64,000 nucleotides of DNA from positions 3,300,213-3,364,212 of the forward strand of contig NZ_CP059851.1 of assembly GCF_014117445.1 (NCBI RefSeq), written 5' to 3'. Below are positions 16,007-24,818 of the stretch, piece by piece. Each line of letters opens with the position of its first letter. Position 1 is the stretch's first letter. The notes beneath the pieces are model-generated. The model was not told where the DNA came from. It ran no database searches and worked only from the letters and a program-made list of their open reading frames with translations. Position numbers and translations under genes: made by a program. Source of the DNA: Sandaracinobacteroides saxicola (GTDB taxonomy: Bacteria > Pseudomonadota > Alphaproteobacteria > Sphingomonadales > Sphingomonadaceae).

Positions 16007-17853
16007 GCCGCGATCAGGTCATCCGGGTTCGGCGCGCGGGTGGCCGCCCAATAATCCACCAGCGCGAACGGCCAGTTCTGCGTCACGCGCCCGTTGGCGC
16101 CCTTGTACCAGCTGCTGACGCCCGGCTGGCCCCAGGCCATGCGGGCGTTTTCGGCATCGACGCGCGCATTGAAGGCGTCGTGGACGTGCGGCTTCACCGA
16201 AACCGGCCCGCGCTCGGCGATCAGCCGCGCCGCCTCGACAATGTAGTTCACGCCGCATTCGGACAGGAAAATGATCGAGCCGTTGACGACGATATTGGTG
16301 TTCGGGCCATAGACCATGAAGAAATTGGGGAAGTCCGGCACCATCAGGCCCAGGTAGGCGCGCGGGTCGCCGGCCCAGCGGTCGTGCAGGTCCACGCCGC
16401 CGGAACCGGTGACGCGGAAACTGCCCAGGAAATTGCTGGCGTGGAAGCCGGTGCCATAGATCAGCACGTCGGCCGGACGGTGCACGCCGTCCGCGGTCAC
16501 CACGCCGTCCGCCACGATGCGCTCGATCGGCGTCGTCACCAGGTCGACATGCTCGCGCGCGATCGCCCGCAGCCAGACGCCATTGTCGCGCAGCGAGCGT
16601 TTCCCGCCCAGCACATAGTTGGGGATCACGCGGTCGAGGAGGTCGCGGCGGTCGGCCAGCTGCGCCTCGATCTTCTCAATGAGCGCGGCGCGCAGCTCGG
16701 CATTGGCGGCGCCGATGGTGTGTTCCGGGCCGTTCCAGCCGTCGTCGACGCGGACATTGGGCAGCACGCCGTCGGTCAGCATCCAGAACAGCCAGAAGCG
16801 ATACCATTTGTCATAGGCGGGGATATGTTCGACCGCCCACTGGAAGCCTTCGGGCACCGGATCATGATAATTGTCGGTCGGCCCCAGCCAGGGCGCGCTG
16901 CGCTGGAACACGTCCATGTGCACGACCCGGTCGACGATGGCCGGCACGAACTGGAAGGCGCTGGCGCCGGTGCCGATCACCGCGACCCGCTTGCCCGTGA
17001 GGTCGACGCCATCGTCCCAGCGCGCGGAGTGAAACGCCGGCCCGGCGAAATCCTGACGGCCGGGAATGTCGGGGTAGCGCGGCTGGTTGAGCTGGCCGAC
17101 CGCGCTGACGAAGATGTCCGCGGACAATGTGCCGCCGCTGGTCTCCACCTGCCAGCGCGCGCCGTCCCAGCGGGCATGCTCCACCCTGGTGTCGAAGCGC
17201 GTCACCTCATACAACCCATGGGCCCTGGCGAAGCGCTGGAAATAGCCGAGCAGCACATCGCCCTGGCTGTAGAATTCCGGCCAGTCATGGTTCGGCTCGA
17301 ACGAGTAGCTGTAGAGGTGGTTCGGCGTGTCGACGCGCACGCCCGGATAGCGGTTCAGATACCAGGTGCCGCCAACATCGCCGTTGGCCTCCACGATCGT
17401 CACCTCCACGCCGGCCTGCCGCAGCCGGTGCGCGGCGAGCAGCCCGGACATGCCGGCGCCGCAGACGATGGCGCTGAGTTTCCGCGCCTCGATGGCCGCC
17501 GGCGCGCGCCGGTCGCGGCCGTCAAGCGCCAGCTCCTCCAGCAGGAAGGGCAGATAATGGTCGGGCACCTCGCCGCCCGCCAGCCAGATCACCATGCGTT
17601 TCAGCATGGCATCATCCGGCAGCGGCGCCGGCTGCGCGGCGCCGGTGATGATCGGCCACAGCACCCGGTCGGCCTCGTTTCGGATATGAGACGCGAATTC
17701 ATCACTGAAACCGCCCATGCCGTCGCCGAAGAAGTCATAGACCGGCGTTTCGGCATCCAGCAGCGACGGGTCGCCCGACGCCTGCACCGTCACCACCGCC
17801 AGTGTCGGCAGATGGGTGCTGACCAAGGCCAGTTCGAACGCGGCACGATTCAT
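16003..17853 (-). CDS. Flavin-containing monooxygenase, Baeyer-Villiger type
   Basis: A 616-residue FAD/NADPH enzyme. After a ~130-residue N-terminal domain comes the FAD-binding motif AIVCGAGMSGLLAAHRLRQA, then DVGGTWYLNRYPGVRVDTPN, the NADPH motif VAVIGTGASAFQFVPAI, and the Baeyer-Villiger signature region FHSARWDDGVDL (FxGxxxHxxxW-like). Such enzymes insert oxygen into ketones to give esters or lactones. ATG 17853 has AGGAGAT upstream. The extra N-terminal domain is common in 4-hydroxyacetophenone-type enzymes. Substrate unknown; the TCR-type MFS gene upstream on the same strand (45-bp gap) may be co-transcribed. Confidence 0.87.
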   Translation of the reverse strand: MNRAAFELALVSTHLPTLAVVTVQASGDPSLLDAETPVYDFFGDGMGGFSDEFASHIRNEADRVLWPIITGAAQPAPLPDDAMLKRMVIWLAGGEVPDHYLPFLLEELALDGRDRRAPAAIEARKLSAIVCGAGMSGLLAAHRLRQAGVEVTIVEANGDVGGTWYLNRYPGVRVDTPNHLYSYSFEPNHDWPEFYSQGDVLLGYFQRFARAHGLYEVTRFDTRVEHARWDGARWQVETSGGTLSADIFVSAVGQLNQPRYPDIPGRQDFAGPAFHSARWDDGVDLTGKRVAVIGTGASAFQFVPAIVDRVVHMDVFQRSAPWLGPTDNYHDPVPEGFQWAVEHIPAYDKWYRFWLFWMLTDGVLPNVRVDDGWNGPEHTIGAANAELRAALIEKIEAQLADRRDLLDRVIPNYVLGGKRSLRDNGVWLRAIAREHVDLVTTPIERIVADGVVTADGVHRPADVLIYGTGFHASNFLGSFRVTGSGGVDLHDRWAGDPRAYLGLMVPDFPNFFMVYGPNTNIVVNGSIIFLSECGVNYIVEAARLIAERGPVSVKPHVHDAFNARVDAENARMAWGQPGVSSWYKGANGRVTQNWPFALVDYWAATRAPNPDDLIAA

Positions 17854-17897
17854 GGCTGATCTCCTGTTGCACCTATGAAGCCTTGCCCGCGGCCGCG

Positions 17898-19112
17898 TCA
17901 CCCCGGCTTTTTGACGGGCGGGGCGCGGCGCACCATCAGAAAGGTGAAGGCCGCCAGCGCCGCCGCCAGGAAATAGGGCACGCCCGGCGCCTCAGCGATC
18001 GCGCCGGCACCGCTGAACAGGGCGAACAGCTGCGTCATCAGCGGCGGCCCGATGATGACCGCCAGGCTGCTCAGCGCCGACATCGCCCCTTGCAACTCGC
18101 CCTGCGCGTCTTCGGGCGTCATCATGCTCATCATCGCCTGAATGGAAGGGTAGGCCATGCCGGCGATTGAACCGAAGACAATGCCGACCAGCCCGATCCA
18201 CGGCACAAAGGCCGCGCCATAAAGGGTAAAGGCGATCACCCCGCAGACGATGCCCAGCAGCGCCGTCCGGCGCTCGCCCAGCCGGGCGATGGCGCGCTTG
18301 ATCAGGAACCATTGCACCAGCACGCTGCCGACACCGACCGCGGTCAGGCTCCAGCCGACTTCCTTCGCGCCCCAGCCATAGCGATAGCTGGCGTAGAAAT
18401 TCCACAGCCCCTGCAGGCTCTGGTGCGCGATGAACCAGGCGAACAGCCCCACCGCGATCCAGCCGATGGCACCACCCAGCGCCCGCACCTGTTTCAGCGC
18501 GCCGAGCGGGTTGGCGCGCCGCCAGTCGAACGGCCGGCGCTTTTCGGCCGAGAGGCTCTCCGGCAGCACCAGCGCGCCCAGCAGGAAGTTCAGCGCCGCC
18601 AGTCCCGCCGCCAGCAGGAAGGGCGCGTGCACGCCCCATGCCGCCACCAGCCCGCCCAGCGCCGGCCCGACGATGAAGCCGATGCCGAACGCCACGCTGA
18701 GCAGCCCGAAGGTTTCCGCGCGCTTTGCAGGCGGCGTGATGTCGGCGATATAGGCATAGGCGACCGAGAAGCTGGCGCCGGTGATGCCGGCGATCAGCCG
18801 TGCCAGCAGCAGCCAGCCGATGCTGGGGGCGAAGGCGGCGATCAGGTAATCGACGGTGAAGGCGGCAAGGCAGGCAAGCAGCACGGGTTTCCGCCCGAAT
18901 CGGTCCGACAGATTGCCCATCACCGGGGCGAACAGGAACTGAATGACGGCATAGGCCATGCCCAGCCAGCCGCCGATGGTGGCGGCCTCCGCCAGGCCCT
19001 TGCCGGTGAGGTCGGTGATGAGGCTGGGAAACACCGGGATGACGATGCCGAAGCCGATGGAATCGAGAAGGACGGTGAGGACGATGAAGGTGAGGGGCAG
19101 GTTGCGGGGCAT
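17898..19112 (-). CDS. MFS transporter, TCR/Tet family
   Basis: A 404-residue, 12-TM major-facilitator protein. TM1 LTFIVLTVLLDSIGFGIVIP leads to the loop motif GNLSDRFGRKPVLL; ARLIAGITGASFSVAYAYIA is typical of the tetracycline/multidrug proton antiporter branch. It is closer to the classic TetA group than the copy at 3.1 kb. It probably exports drugs or metabolites; whether it confers resistance cannot be told from sequence. Transcribed toward the monooxygenase gene. Confidence 0.88.
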   Translation of the reverse strand: MPRNLPLTFIVLTVLLDSIGFGIVIPVFPSLITDLTGKGLAEAATIGGWLGMAYAVIQFLFAPVMGNLSDRFGRKPVLLACLAAFTVDYLIAAFAPSIGWLLLARLIAGITGASFSVAYAYIADITPPAKRAETFGLLSVAFGIGFIVGPALGGLVAAWGVHAPFLLAAGLAALNFLLGALVLPESLSAEKRRPFDWRRANPLGALKQVRALGGAIGWIAVGLFAWFIAHQSLQGLWNFYASYRYGWGAKEVGWSLTAVGVGSVLVQWFLIKRAIARLGERRTALLGIVCGVIAFTLYGAAFVPWIGLVGIVFGSIAGMAYPSIQAMMSMMTPEDAQGELQGAMSALSSLAVIIGPPLMTQLFALFSGAGAIAEAPGVPYFLAAALAAFTFLMVRRAPPVKKPG

Positions 19113-19153
19113 GGAAGGGCGTTGGTGCGGGAAGTGGGGGCATGTGTCTAGGG

Positions 19154-19313
19154 CCGGCCGGCGGCGAAGCCGCCGAGTCCGGCTGGGTTAGAAGGGGGAA
19201 GGGAGAAAGGAAAAGAGGGTCGGCAAAGCCGACTCGTCGGACACGTCGGTCGGCGTCGCCGACCGCGTGCCGGCCGGGCGCTGCGGCATGTCTTGAAATA
19301 GCTGCGCTATTTC
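19154..19313. repeat. Mosaic palindromic repeat, copy B
   Basis: Building blocks in order: GGCGGC-GAA-GCCGCC-GAGTC (from 19160), a purine-rich spacer, GTCGGC-AAA-GCCGAC (19219-19233) followed by TCGTCGGACACGTCGG, a GC-rich tract, and GAAATAGC-TGC-GCTATTTC (19295-19313). The last hairpin contains the stop codon of the NYN gene (19309-19307). Reverse-complemented, copy C at 20.7 kb has the same order. Confidence 0.55.
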
Positions 19314-19906
19314 TCGCTGCCTTGGCCTGGCCACTCAAACTCCCTGATCAGATCAAACGCCCCCTCCAATTCCCCATGCACCGGACCATTGGGGAAATCG
19401 ACGCCCACGGTCTGCAACCCCGATTGCCGCGCCACGGCCAGCGCCGGCGCCAGTTCGCCGTCGCTCGATACCAGGATCACGCGTTCGGCGGCTTTGGAGG
19501 CGACCAGCGCGGCGAGGTCGAGCGCCAGCATGATGCCGTCGCCCTTCTGCTCGAAATCGGGGCGGAAATCCTGGTCGCTGATCGTGCCGGACAGCGGCAG
19601 GCGTACCGGTTTCCAGCCGCGGAAGCGCAACTGGCCGACGCGCACCGCGAAGTAATTGCGCCGCGCCAGCTCCTCCAGCCAGCCGCCGCCGGCCTTGAAG
19701 CTCCAGGGATCGCCGCTGACCGGCAGCGCGACATCGCCGGAATAGGGCCGGCAGTCATAATAGACCACGCGCACCAGCGTCTCGTTGGCGCGCACCAGGG
19801 CATGCGCCACATCCTCGATCAGGTCGACATTGTAATCCAGCCCCTCCCGCCGGGCCTGGGCGCGCAGATGGCCGCCATCGATCAGGATGATCACGCGTGT
19901 GGACAT
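19307..19906 (-). CDS. NYN-domain protein (LabA/DUF88-like, PIN-fold RNase)
   Basis: A 199-residue single-domain NYN protein. Conserved acidic clusters typical of the PIN-like nuclease site are visible: ILIDGGHLR near the N-terminus, VVYYDCRPYSG, QKGDGIMLALDLAAL and ILVSSDGELAPAL. Members are metal-dependent RNases or RNA-binding proteins; the bacterial LabA-type role is not well defined. ATG 19906 is used; an in-frame TTG lies 12 bases earlier. The stop codon is embedded in a perfect hairpin that ends repeat copy B. Confidence 0.8.
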   Translation of the reverse strand: MSTRVIILIDGGHLRAQARREGLDYNVDLIEDVAHALVRANETLVRVVYYDCRPYSGDVALPVSGDPWSFKAGGGWLEELARRNYFAVRVGQLRFRGWKPVRLPLSGTISDQDFRPDFEQKGDGIMLALDLAALVASKAAERVILVSSDGELAPALAVARQSGLQTVGVDFPNGPVHGELEGAFDLIREFEWPGQGSEK

Positions 19907-19966
19907 GCGGAACCTCAATAAGAATGCGTCAGAACATGAGCATCATGCGCGGCCGGGGATGGGCGG

Positions 19967-20359
19967 TCAACCGGCGGCCGCCTCGATTGCCTCCATGTCC
20001 GCGTCGGACAGGCCGAAATGATGGCCGACCTCATGCACCAGCACATGCGTCACCAGCGTCTCCAGCGCCTCGCCACTGTCCGCCCATTCATCCAGCAGCG
20101 GCCGACGGTAGAGGAAGATGATGTCCGGCAGCGCGCCCGACAGCTCGACCGATTTGTCCCCCACCGGCCGGCCCTGATAGAGACCGAGCAGGTCGAACGG
20201 GCTTTCGCAGCCCATCGCCTCCAGCGTCTCCTCGTCCGGGAAATCCTGCACGCGCAGCAGCACCGTGCCCAGATGGTCGCGGAACAGCGCCGGCAGCCGC
20301 TCGACGGCGGCCTGCGCCAGCCGCTCGATATCGTCGAGACTCGGTGCTAGGGTCTGCAT
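19967..20359 (-). CDS. Zincin-like metallopeptidase family protein (PF06262 type)
   Basis: A 130-residue protein with the C-terminal zinc motif [18 protein letters not shown] (HExxH plus a third acidic residue) and the family segments [12 protein letters not shown] and [18 protein letters not shown] at the N-terminus. These are small cytosolic minigluzincins with no proven substrate. The gene diverges from the dehydratase gene phhB, with a 27-bp gap that must hold both promoters or their start sites. Confidence 0.85.
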   Translation of the reverse strand: MQTLAPSLDDIERLAQAAVERLPALFRDHLGTVLLRVQDFPDEETLEAMGCESPFDLLGLYQGRPVGDKSVELSGALPDIIFLYRRPLLDEWADSGEALETLVTHVLVHEVGHHFGLSDADMEAIEAAAG

Positions 20360-20386
20360 GACGATGACTTAGCGAGGGGATCGGCG

Positions 20387-20677
20387 ATGGTCGAGCGGCT
20401 GAAGAAAAAGGCGCGCAGCGCGGCGCTCCAGGAGCTGCCGGACTGGACCTATGACAAGGGCCGCGACGCCATCACCCGCCAGTTCAAGTTCGCCAGCTTC
20501 GTGGCGGCGTTCGGCTTCATGAGCAAGGTGGCGCTGCTGGCGGAAAAGGCCGACCATCACCCCGAATGGTCGAACGTCTATAACCGGGTGGACGTGCTGC
20601 TGACCACGCACGACGCCGGCGGGTTGAGCGAGCGCGATGTGGCGCTGGCGAAGGAGATTGATCAGTTGGGTGTGTAG
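20387..20677 (+). CDS. phhB: 4a-hydroxytetrahydrobiopterin dehydratase (pterin carbinolamine dehydratase)
   Basis: A 96-residue dehydratase that recycles the pterin cofactor. The family motif is [23 protein letters not shown], with active-site His-His; [18 protein letters not shown] precedes it. No phenylalanine hydroxylase gene is in the window, so it may serve moco-related or general pterin roles. The ORF ends just before repeat copies C and D. Confidence 0.93.
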   Translation: MVERLKKKARSAALQELPDWTYDKGRDAITRQFKFASFVAAFGFMSKVALLAEKADHHPEWSNVYNRVDVLLTTHDAGGLSERDVALAKEIDQLGV

Positions 20678-20689
20678 CGGCTGGCCGAT

Positions 20690-20850
20690 GGAGCAGGATT
20701 GCGCAGCAATCGTGCGAAGCGGCCAGACTCGCGCAACACCCGGACGGCACGCGCCGGGTGTTGCCCGGCGACGTGTCCGACGAGTCGGCTTTGCCGACTT
20801 TTTCCTCTTCGTTTTTTGCTGCCAGACTCGGCGGCTTTGCCGCCGGCTGG
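20690..20850. repeat. Mosaic palindromic repeat, copy C
   Basis: Hairpins in order: GATTGC-GCA-GCAATC (20697-20711); CAACACCCGG...CCGGGTGTTG (20734-20763); AGTCGGC-TTT-GCCGACT followed by TTTT (20783-20803), which also looks like an intrinsic terminator for phhB; and GGCGGC-TTT-GCCGCC (20830-20844). This is the reverse-complement order of copy B. Confidence 0.6.
20783..20803 (+). terminator. Probable terminator inside repeat copy C
   Basis: A 7-bp stem AGTCGGC/GCCGACT with a TTT loop is followed by TTTT and a pyrimidine tract. It lies about 105 bp past the phhB stop, so phhB transcription probably ends here. Confidence 0.5.
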
Positions 20851-20884
20851 CTCTGTCCGGTCAACGCTTGTTTATGACGATCGA

Positions 20885-21075
20885 AGCGGCCGGCAGCAAA
20901 GCCGCCGAGTCCGCTTGAGATGGGAAGAAGAAAGGGTTGCGGGCAAAGCCCGCCGTCGGACGGGCTCGGCGGGGGGATCCCGCCGCCCCGCCGGCCGCGC
21001 TTCGCGGGAGTCGGCGGACTTTCGGACGATTGCCATGCAATCGTCCTCCAAGCCGCTCGCCCCGCTCAGCGGGGC
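20885..21075. repeat. Mosaic palindromic repeat, copy D
   Basis: Building blocks: GGCAGCAAAGCCGCCGAGTC, a purine-rich spacer, GCGGGC-AAA-GCCCGC (20939-20953), a GC-rich tract, GGACGATTGC-CAT-GCAATCGTCC (21024-21046), and GCCCCGC-TCA-GCGGGGC (21059-21075). The 3-base loop of the last hairpin, read on the minus strand, is exactly the TGA stop of the SDR gene. Confidence 0.6.
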
Positions 21076-21845
21076 GCCATCCTGATCGCCCCGTCCAGCC
21101 GTACATCCTCGCCGTTGAAATAGCTGTTGCGGCACATCTCGACCGCCAGGCTGGCATATTCCTCCGGCATGCCCAGCCGTTTCGGGAAGGGCACGCTGGC
21201 GCTGAGCGCCGCCTTCACATTGTCCGGCGCCGCCGCCAGCAGCGGCGTGTTGAAGATGCCCGGCAGGATGGTGTTCACCCGGATGCCCTCGCCCGACAGG
21301 TCGCGCGCGATCGGCAGCGTCATGCCGACCACGCCGCCCTTCGAGGCCGAATAGGCCGCCTGGCCGATCTGGCCGTCCTCCGCCGCCACGCTCGCGGTGT
21401 TCACGATGGCGCCGCGCTCCCCGAATTCGCCGGGTTCCAGCGTCATCATCCCCGCCGCGCTCTTCGCGATGCAGCGGAAGGTGCCGACCAGGTTGATCTG
21501 GATGATCATGTTGAAGGCATCCAGCGGGAAATGCTTGATCGCGCCCGTTTCCTTGCTGCGGCTGGCGGTCTTCACCGCATTGCCGGTGCCGGCGCAGTTG
21601 ATCAGGATCGCTTCCTGCCCATGCGCCGCGCGGGCTTTCTCGAACCCGGCATCGACGCTGGCATCGTCGCAGACATTCACCTGGCAGAAGATGCCGCCGA
21701 TTTCAGCGGCGACGGCCTCGCCCTTCTCCGCATTCAGGTCGAACAGCGCGACCTTCACGCCCTCGGCCGCCAGCAGCCTCGCGGTGGCGGCGCCCAGACC
21801 CGATGCGCCCCCGGTGACGACGGCGGCCTTGCCCTTCAGTTCCAT
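21066..21845 (-). CDS. SDR dehydrogenase, 3-hydroxyacyl-CoA dehydrogenase type II-like
   Basis: A 259-residue short-chain dehydrogenase. The cofactor motif is [26 protein letters not shown] follows; the catalytic set is Ser in [11 protein letters not shown] and YSASK. The insert [20 protein letters not shown] and the end IRMAPR match the type II 3-hydroxyacyl-CoA dehydrogenase group (mitochondrial HSD10-like), which oxidises 3-hydroxyacyl-CoA with NAD+ in beta-oxidation or branched-chain degradation. The stop codon forms a hairpin loop at the edge of repeat copy D. Confidence 0.88.
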   Translation of the reverse strand: MELKGKAAVVTGGASGLGAATARLLAAEGVKVALFDLNAEKGEAVAAEIGGIFCQVNVCDDASVDAGFEKARAAHGQEAILINCAGTGNAVKTASRSKETGAIKHFPLDAFNMIIQINLVGTFRCIAKSAAGMMTLEPGEFGERGAIVNTASVAAEDGQIGQAAYSASKGGVVGMTLPIARDLSGEGIRVNTILPGIFNTPLLAAAPDNVKAALSASVPFPKRLGMPEEYASLAVEMCRNSYFNGEDVRLDGAIRMAPR

Positions 21846-21915
21846 GCTCTGTCTCCATGTCAGTGTGGCGGGGGTTATGGCGATGGCGGTGGCAAGCCTT
21901 AAGCTGGGAAAGCCG

Positions 21916-22809
21916 TCAGGTATCGGGGCTGCTGGCGGTGGCGTTGCGGCTTTTCACCTCCCGCTCCCGCACCGCCAGGAAGATCGTGGCGGACAGGATG
22001 ATGGCGCCGCCCGCCAGCGTGAACACGTCATAACGCTCCCGGAACAGCAGGATGCCGGCGAGCGTGATCAGGCCGAAGCGCACGAAATCATAGGGCATCA
22101 CCGCACCCGCATCGGCGGCCGCGAACGCCTGCGCCAGCGCCAGTTGCCCCGCCGCGGCGCACGCCCCCAGCGCCACCAGCAGCGGCCACAGGTGCGGTTG
22201 CGGCCAGGTCCAGACGGGGATGGCCAGCAGGAAGCTGACCGGCGTCGTGAGGATGAAGCTCCAGGCGGCAACCGCGCGCGGATCGTCCTGCCCGGTCAGG
22301 GCCTTGATCGCCACCATCGAGAAGGCGGTGGCCAGCGCGCTGACGATGGCGGCGATGATCGGCAGGTCGAGCGCCGCCGCCCCGGGCCGCAGCACCAGCA
22401 GCATGCCGGCGAATCCCACCAGCAGCGCGATGATGCGGGTGCGGTGGATGCGCTCCCCCAGGAACAGCACCGCGCCGATGGTGGCGAACAGCGGCGCGGT
22501 GTAGTTGATGGACAGCACCGTCGCCAACGGCGCGTTGGCGACGGCGTAGAAGGTGGCGAAGGTGGCGATGATGCCCGAGGACGCCCGCCGGACATGGCCG
22601 AGGAAACGCTCCATCCGCAGCAGGCCGGGCGTCAGCAGCAGCATCGGCGCCAGCCACAACAGCCCCATGAAATTGCGCCAGACCACCACGGCGAAGGGGT
22701 GCAGTTCCTCGCTGATCAGCCGGATCAGCACCCACAGGCCGGCAAAGGCGAAACAGGCGACCACCATCCACAGCGGCCCGCGGATGTGCGGCGGCAGCGA
22801 CGCCAGCAC
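21916..22809 (-). CDS. EamA/DMT-family transporter (10 TM)
   Basis: A 297-residue membrane protein with two EamA repeats, e.g. [18 protein letters not shown] in the first half and [20 protein letters not shown] in the second. The family exports metabolites such as amino acids or nucleotide derivatives. Translation starts at GTG 22809, only 2 bp past the purH stop, so it is coupled to purH. The substrate is unknown. Confidence 0.85.
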   Translation of the reverse strand: MLASLPPHIRGPLWMVVACFAFAGLWVLIRLISEELHPFAVVVWRNFMGLLWLAPMLLLTPGLLRMERFLGHVRRASSGIIATFATFYAVANAPLATVLSINYTAPLFATIGAVLFLGERIHRTRIIALLVGFAGMLLVLRPGAAALDLPIIAAIVSALATAFSMVAIKALTGQDDPRAVAAWSFILTTPVSFLLAIPVWTWPQPHLWPLLVALGACAAAGQLALAQAFAAADAGAVMPYDFVRFGLITLAGILLFRERYDVFTLAGGAIILSATIFLAVREREVKSRNATASSPDT

Positions 22810-22811
22810 CG

Positions 22812-24389
22812 TCAGTGCCGGAAGTGGCGGATGCCGGTGAAGGCCATGGTCAGGCCCAGCCGGTCGGCGGCGGCGATGACCTCCGCATCGCGCATCGATC
22901 CGCCCGGCTGGATGACGGCGGTGGCGCCGGCGGCGGCGGCGGCCTCCAGCCCGTCGGCAAAGGGGAAGAAGGCGTCGCTGGCGACCGCGCTGCCGATCGT
23001 TCGCGGCGTGGCCCAGCCATTGGCCTCCGCGGCGTCGCGCGCCTTCCAGGCGGCGATGCGCGCGCTGTCCACCCGGCTCATCTGGCCGGCGCCGATGCCC
23101 GCGGTGGCGCCGCCGCTGGCATAGACGATGGCGTTGGATTTGACATGCTTCGCCACCTTCCAGGCGAAATCCATGTCGGCGCGCTCGCTGTCCGTCGGTT
23201 GCCGCGCGGTCACGACGGTGAGGCCGTCATGCAGCCGGTTGTCGCGGCTCTGCACCAGCACGCCGCCGCCGATGCTGCGCAGCGTCAGGCCGGGGCGCGC
23301 CGGGTCGGGCAGCGGGCTCAGCAGCAGGCGGACATTGGGTTTCCTTGCGAACAGGGCGCGCGCCTCCGGGCTGGCGTCGGGCGCGATCACCACTTCGGTG
23401 AACAGTTCCAGGATGGCGGCCGCCGTTGCTTCATCGATGGCGCGGTTGGCGGCGATGATGCCGCCGAACGCGCTGACGGGGTCGCACGCCTTCGCCGCGG
23501 CATAGGCGTCCGCCAAGGTCGCCGCGGTGGCAACGCCACAGGGATTGGCGTGCTTGATGATGGCGATGGTCGGCGCCGCGTCGCGGAACTCGGCGATCAG
23601 GTCGAAGGCGCCGTCGGCATCGTTCAGGTTGTTGTAGCTGAGCGGCTTGCCCTGGGCGAGGCTGGCCGACGCCACGCCGCCGCCCCCGGCCTGCGGGCGA
23701 TAGACGGCGGCGGCCTGGTGCGGGTTCTCGCCATAGCGCAGCGGCTCCCCCGCGCGGGTCAGCGCCAGCGGCAGCAGGTCCGGGAACATCGCGCCCTGGT
23801 CGGCGAAGGCGAACCAGCTGGCGATGGCGGCGTCATAGGCGGCGGTCGCGGCGAAGGCCTTGGCCGCCAGCCGCCTGCGCGTGGCCAGCGACAGCGCGCC
23901 GCTGGCCGCCATCTCCTCCGCCAGCGCCGCATAATCCACGGGATTGGTGACGCAGGCGACGAAAGCATGGTTCTTGGCGGCGGAGCGCACCATCGAGGGC
24001 CCGCCGATGTCGATATTCTCGATGACCTCAGGTCGGTCCGCGCCGCGCGCGACCGTCGCCTGGAACGGGTAGAGGTTCACCACCACCAGATCGATGGGCG
24101 GGATGCCATGCTCGGCGGCGCTGGCCTGGTGGCCGGCATCGTCGCGCAGCGCCAGCAGCCCGCCGTGCACCTTCGGGTGCAGTGTCTTCACCCGGCCGTC
24201 CATCATCTCTGGAAAGCCGGTATGGTCGGCGACGTCGGTCACGGTCAGGCCAGCGTCGCGCAGCGCCCGGGCGGTGCCGCCGGTGGAGAGCAGCTCGACG
24301 CCATGGCCGGCAAGCGTCCGGGCGAAATCGACGAGGCCGTCCTTGTCTGACACCGACAGCAGGGCGCGGGAAATCCGAATCATGTCCAT
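22812..24389 (-). CDS. purH: Bifunctional AICAR formyltransferase/IMP cyclohydrolase
   Basis: A 525-residue enzyme for the last two steps of IMP synthesis. The N-terminal cyclohydrolase (MGS-like) has [20 protein letters not shown] and [16 protein letters not shown]. The C-terminal formyltransferase has [25 protein letters not shown] and the family end [20 protein letters not shown] followed by FTGIRHFRH. There are two near ATG codons (24389, 24383) and no clear Shine-Dalgarno to choose between them. The EamA gene follows directly. Confidence 0.97.
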   Translation of the reverse strand: MDMIRISRALLSVSDKDGLVDFARTLAGHGVELLSTGGTARALRDAGLTVTDVADHTGFPEMMDGRVKTLHPKVHGGLLALRDDAGHQASAAEHGIPPIDLVVVNLYPFQATVARGADRPEVIENIDIGGPSMVRSAAKNHAFVACVTNPVDYAALAEEMAASGALSLATRRRLAAKAFAATAAYDAAIASWFAFADQGAMFPDLLPLALTRAGEPLRYGENPHQAAAVYRPQAGGGGVASASLAQGKPLSYNNLNDADGAFDLIAEFRDAAPTIAIIKHANPCGVATAATLADAYAAAKACDPVSAFGGIIAANRAIDEATAAAILELFTEVVIAPDASPEARALFARKPNVRLLLSPLPDPARPGLTLRSIGGGVLVQSRDNRLHDGLTVVTARQPTDSERADMDFAWKVAKHVKSNAIVYASGGATAGIGAGQMSRVDSARIAAWKARDAAEANGWATPRTIGSAVASDAFFPFADGLEAAAAAGATAVIQPGGSMRDAEVIAAADRLGLTMAFTGIRHFRH

Positions 24390-24445
24390 CGCGGCGCTTT
24401 ACGGGGTTTGGCCGCGCGCGGCAGCGGTTTTCCTCAGGGAGTCTC

Positions 24446-24691
24446 TCAGATTTCCGTCAGTGCCGGTGGGGGCGTGGGTTGCGGCTGTTCCATGCGCACC
24501 GGCTGTTTCGGCGGCGGCGACACCTCCACCGGGGTGTCCGGCTGGCTGGGCGCCACGCCCAGCACGGCGAGCGGCTCCCCGGGCGCCTTCGCGGGCACCA
24601 CGGTTTTCGACGGCGAGATGAGGATGGAGGCGACGAGCACCACCAGAAAAACCAGTCCCAGTCCGGTCAGCCCGGCACGAATCCTCTGCAT
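24446..24691 (-). CDS. Small single-TM, proline-rich protein upstream of purH
   Basis: An 81-residue protein. Residues about 8-25 (LTGLGLVFLVVLVASILI) form a membrane anchor or uncleaved signal. The remainder is Pro-rich (PVEVSPPPKQPVRMEQPQPT), like a periplasmic spacer. No domain is recognised. It lies 56 bp upstream of purH on the same strand. It could be a small inner-membrane protein or an opening ORF in the purH leader; only comparative data could tell. Confidence 0.55.
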   Translation of the reverse strand: MQRIRAGLTGLGLVFLVVLVASILISPSKTVVPAKAPGEPLAVLGVAPSQPDTPVEVSPPPKQPVRMEQPQPTPPPALTEI

Positions 24692-24818
24692 CTACCCATG
24701 TCCTTCAGCGCCGGGTCAGAGGTCCCGGTGTTGGTGCAGCCTGTTCCATCATCCCCCCGGATTTTGGCCGACTGTGACTTTTCTGTAACAGCGTCGCCGC
24801 CGCTTGTCGAGAGCAGGG

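Larger units (their letters stand above)
20678..21065. other. Non-coding interval filled by palindromic repeats
   Basis: This 388-bp interval between phhB and the SDR gene holds no credible gene. It is almost wholly made of repeat copies C and D, listed separately. Short ORFs on both strands here are by-products of the palindromes. Confidence 0.7.

Noticed and set aside
19130..19300. Possible small gene or ncRNA downstream of the NYN gene
   Set aside because: The sequence is explained by mosaic repeat copy B; no promoter or independent fold stands out.
20699..21157. Short frames within the repeat region between phhB and the SDR gene
   Set aside because: They are made of palindromic repeat sequence, occur on both strands, and lack start signals or domains.
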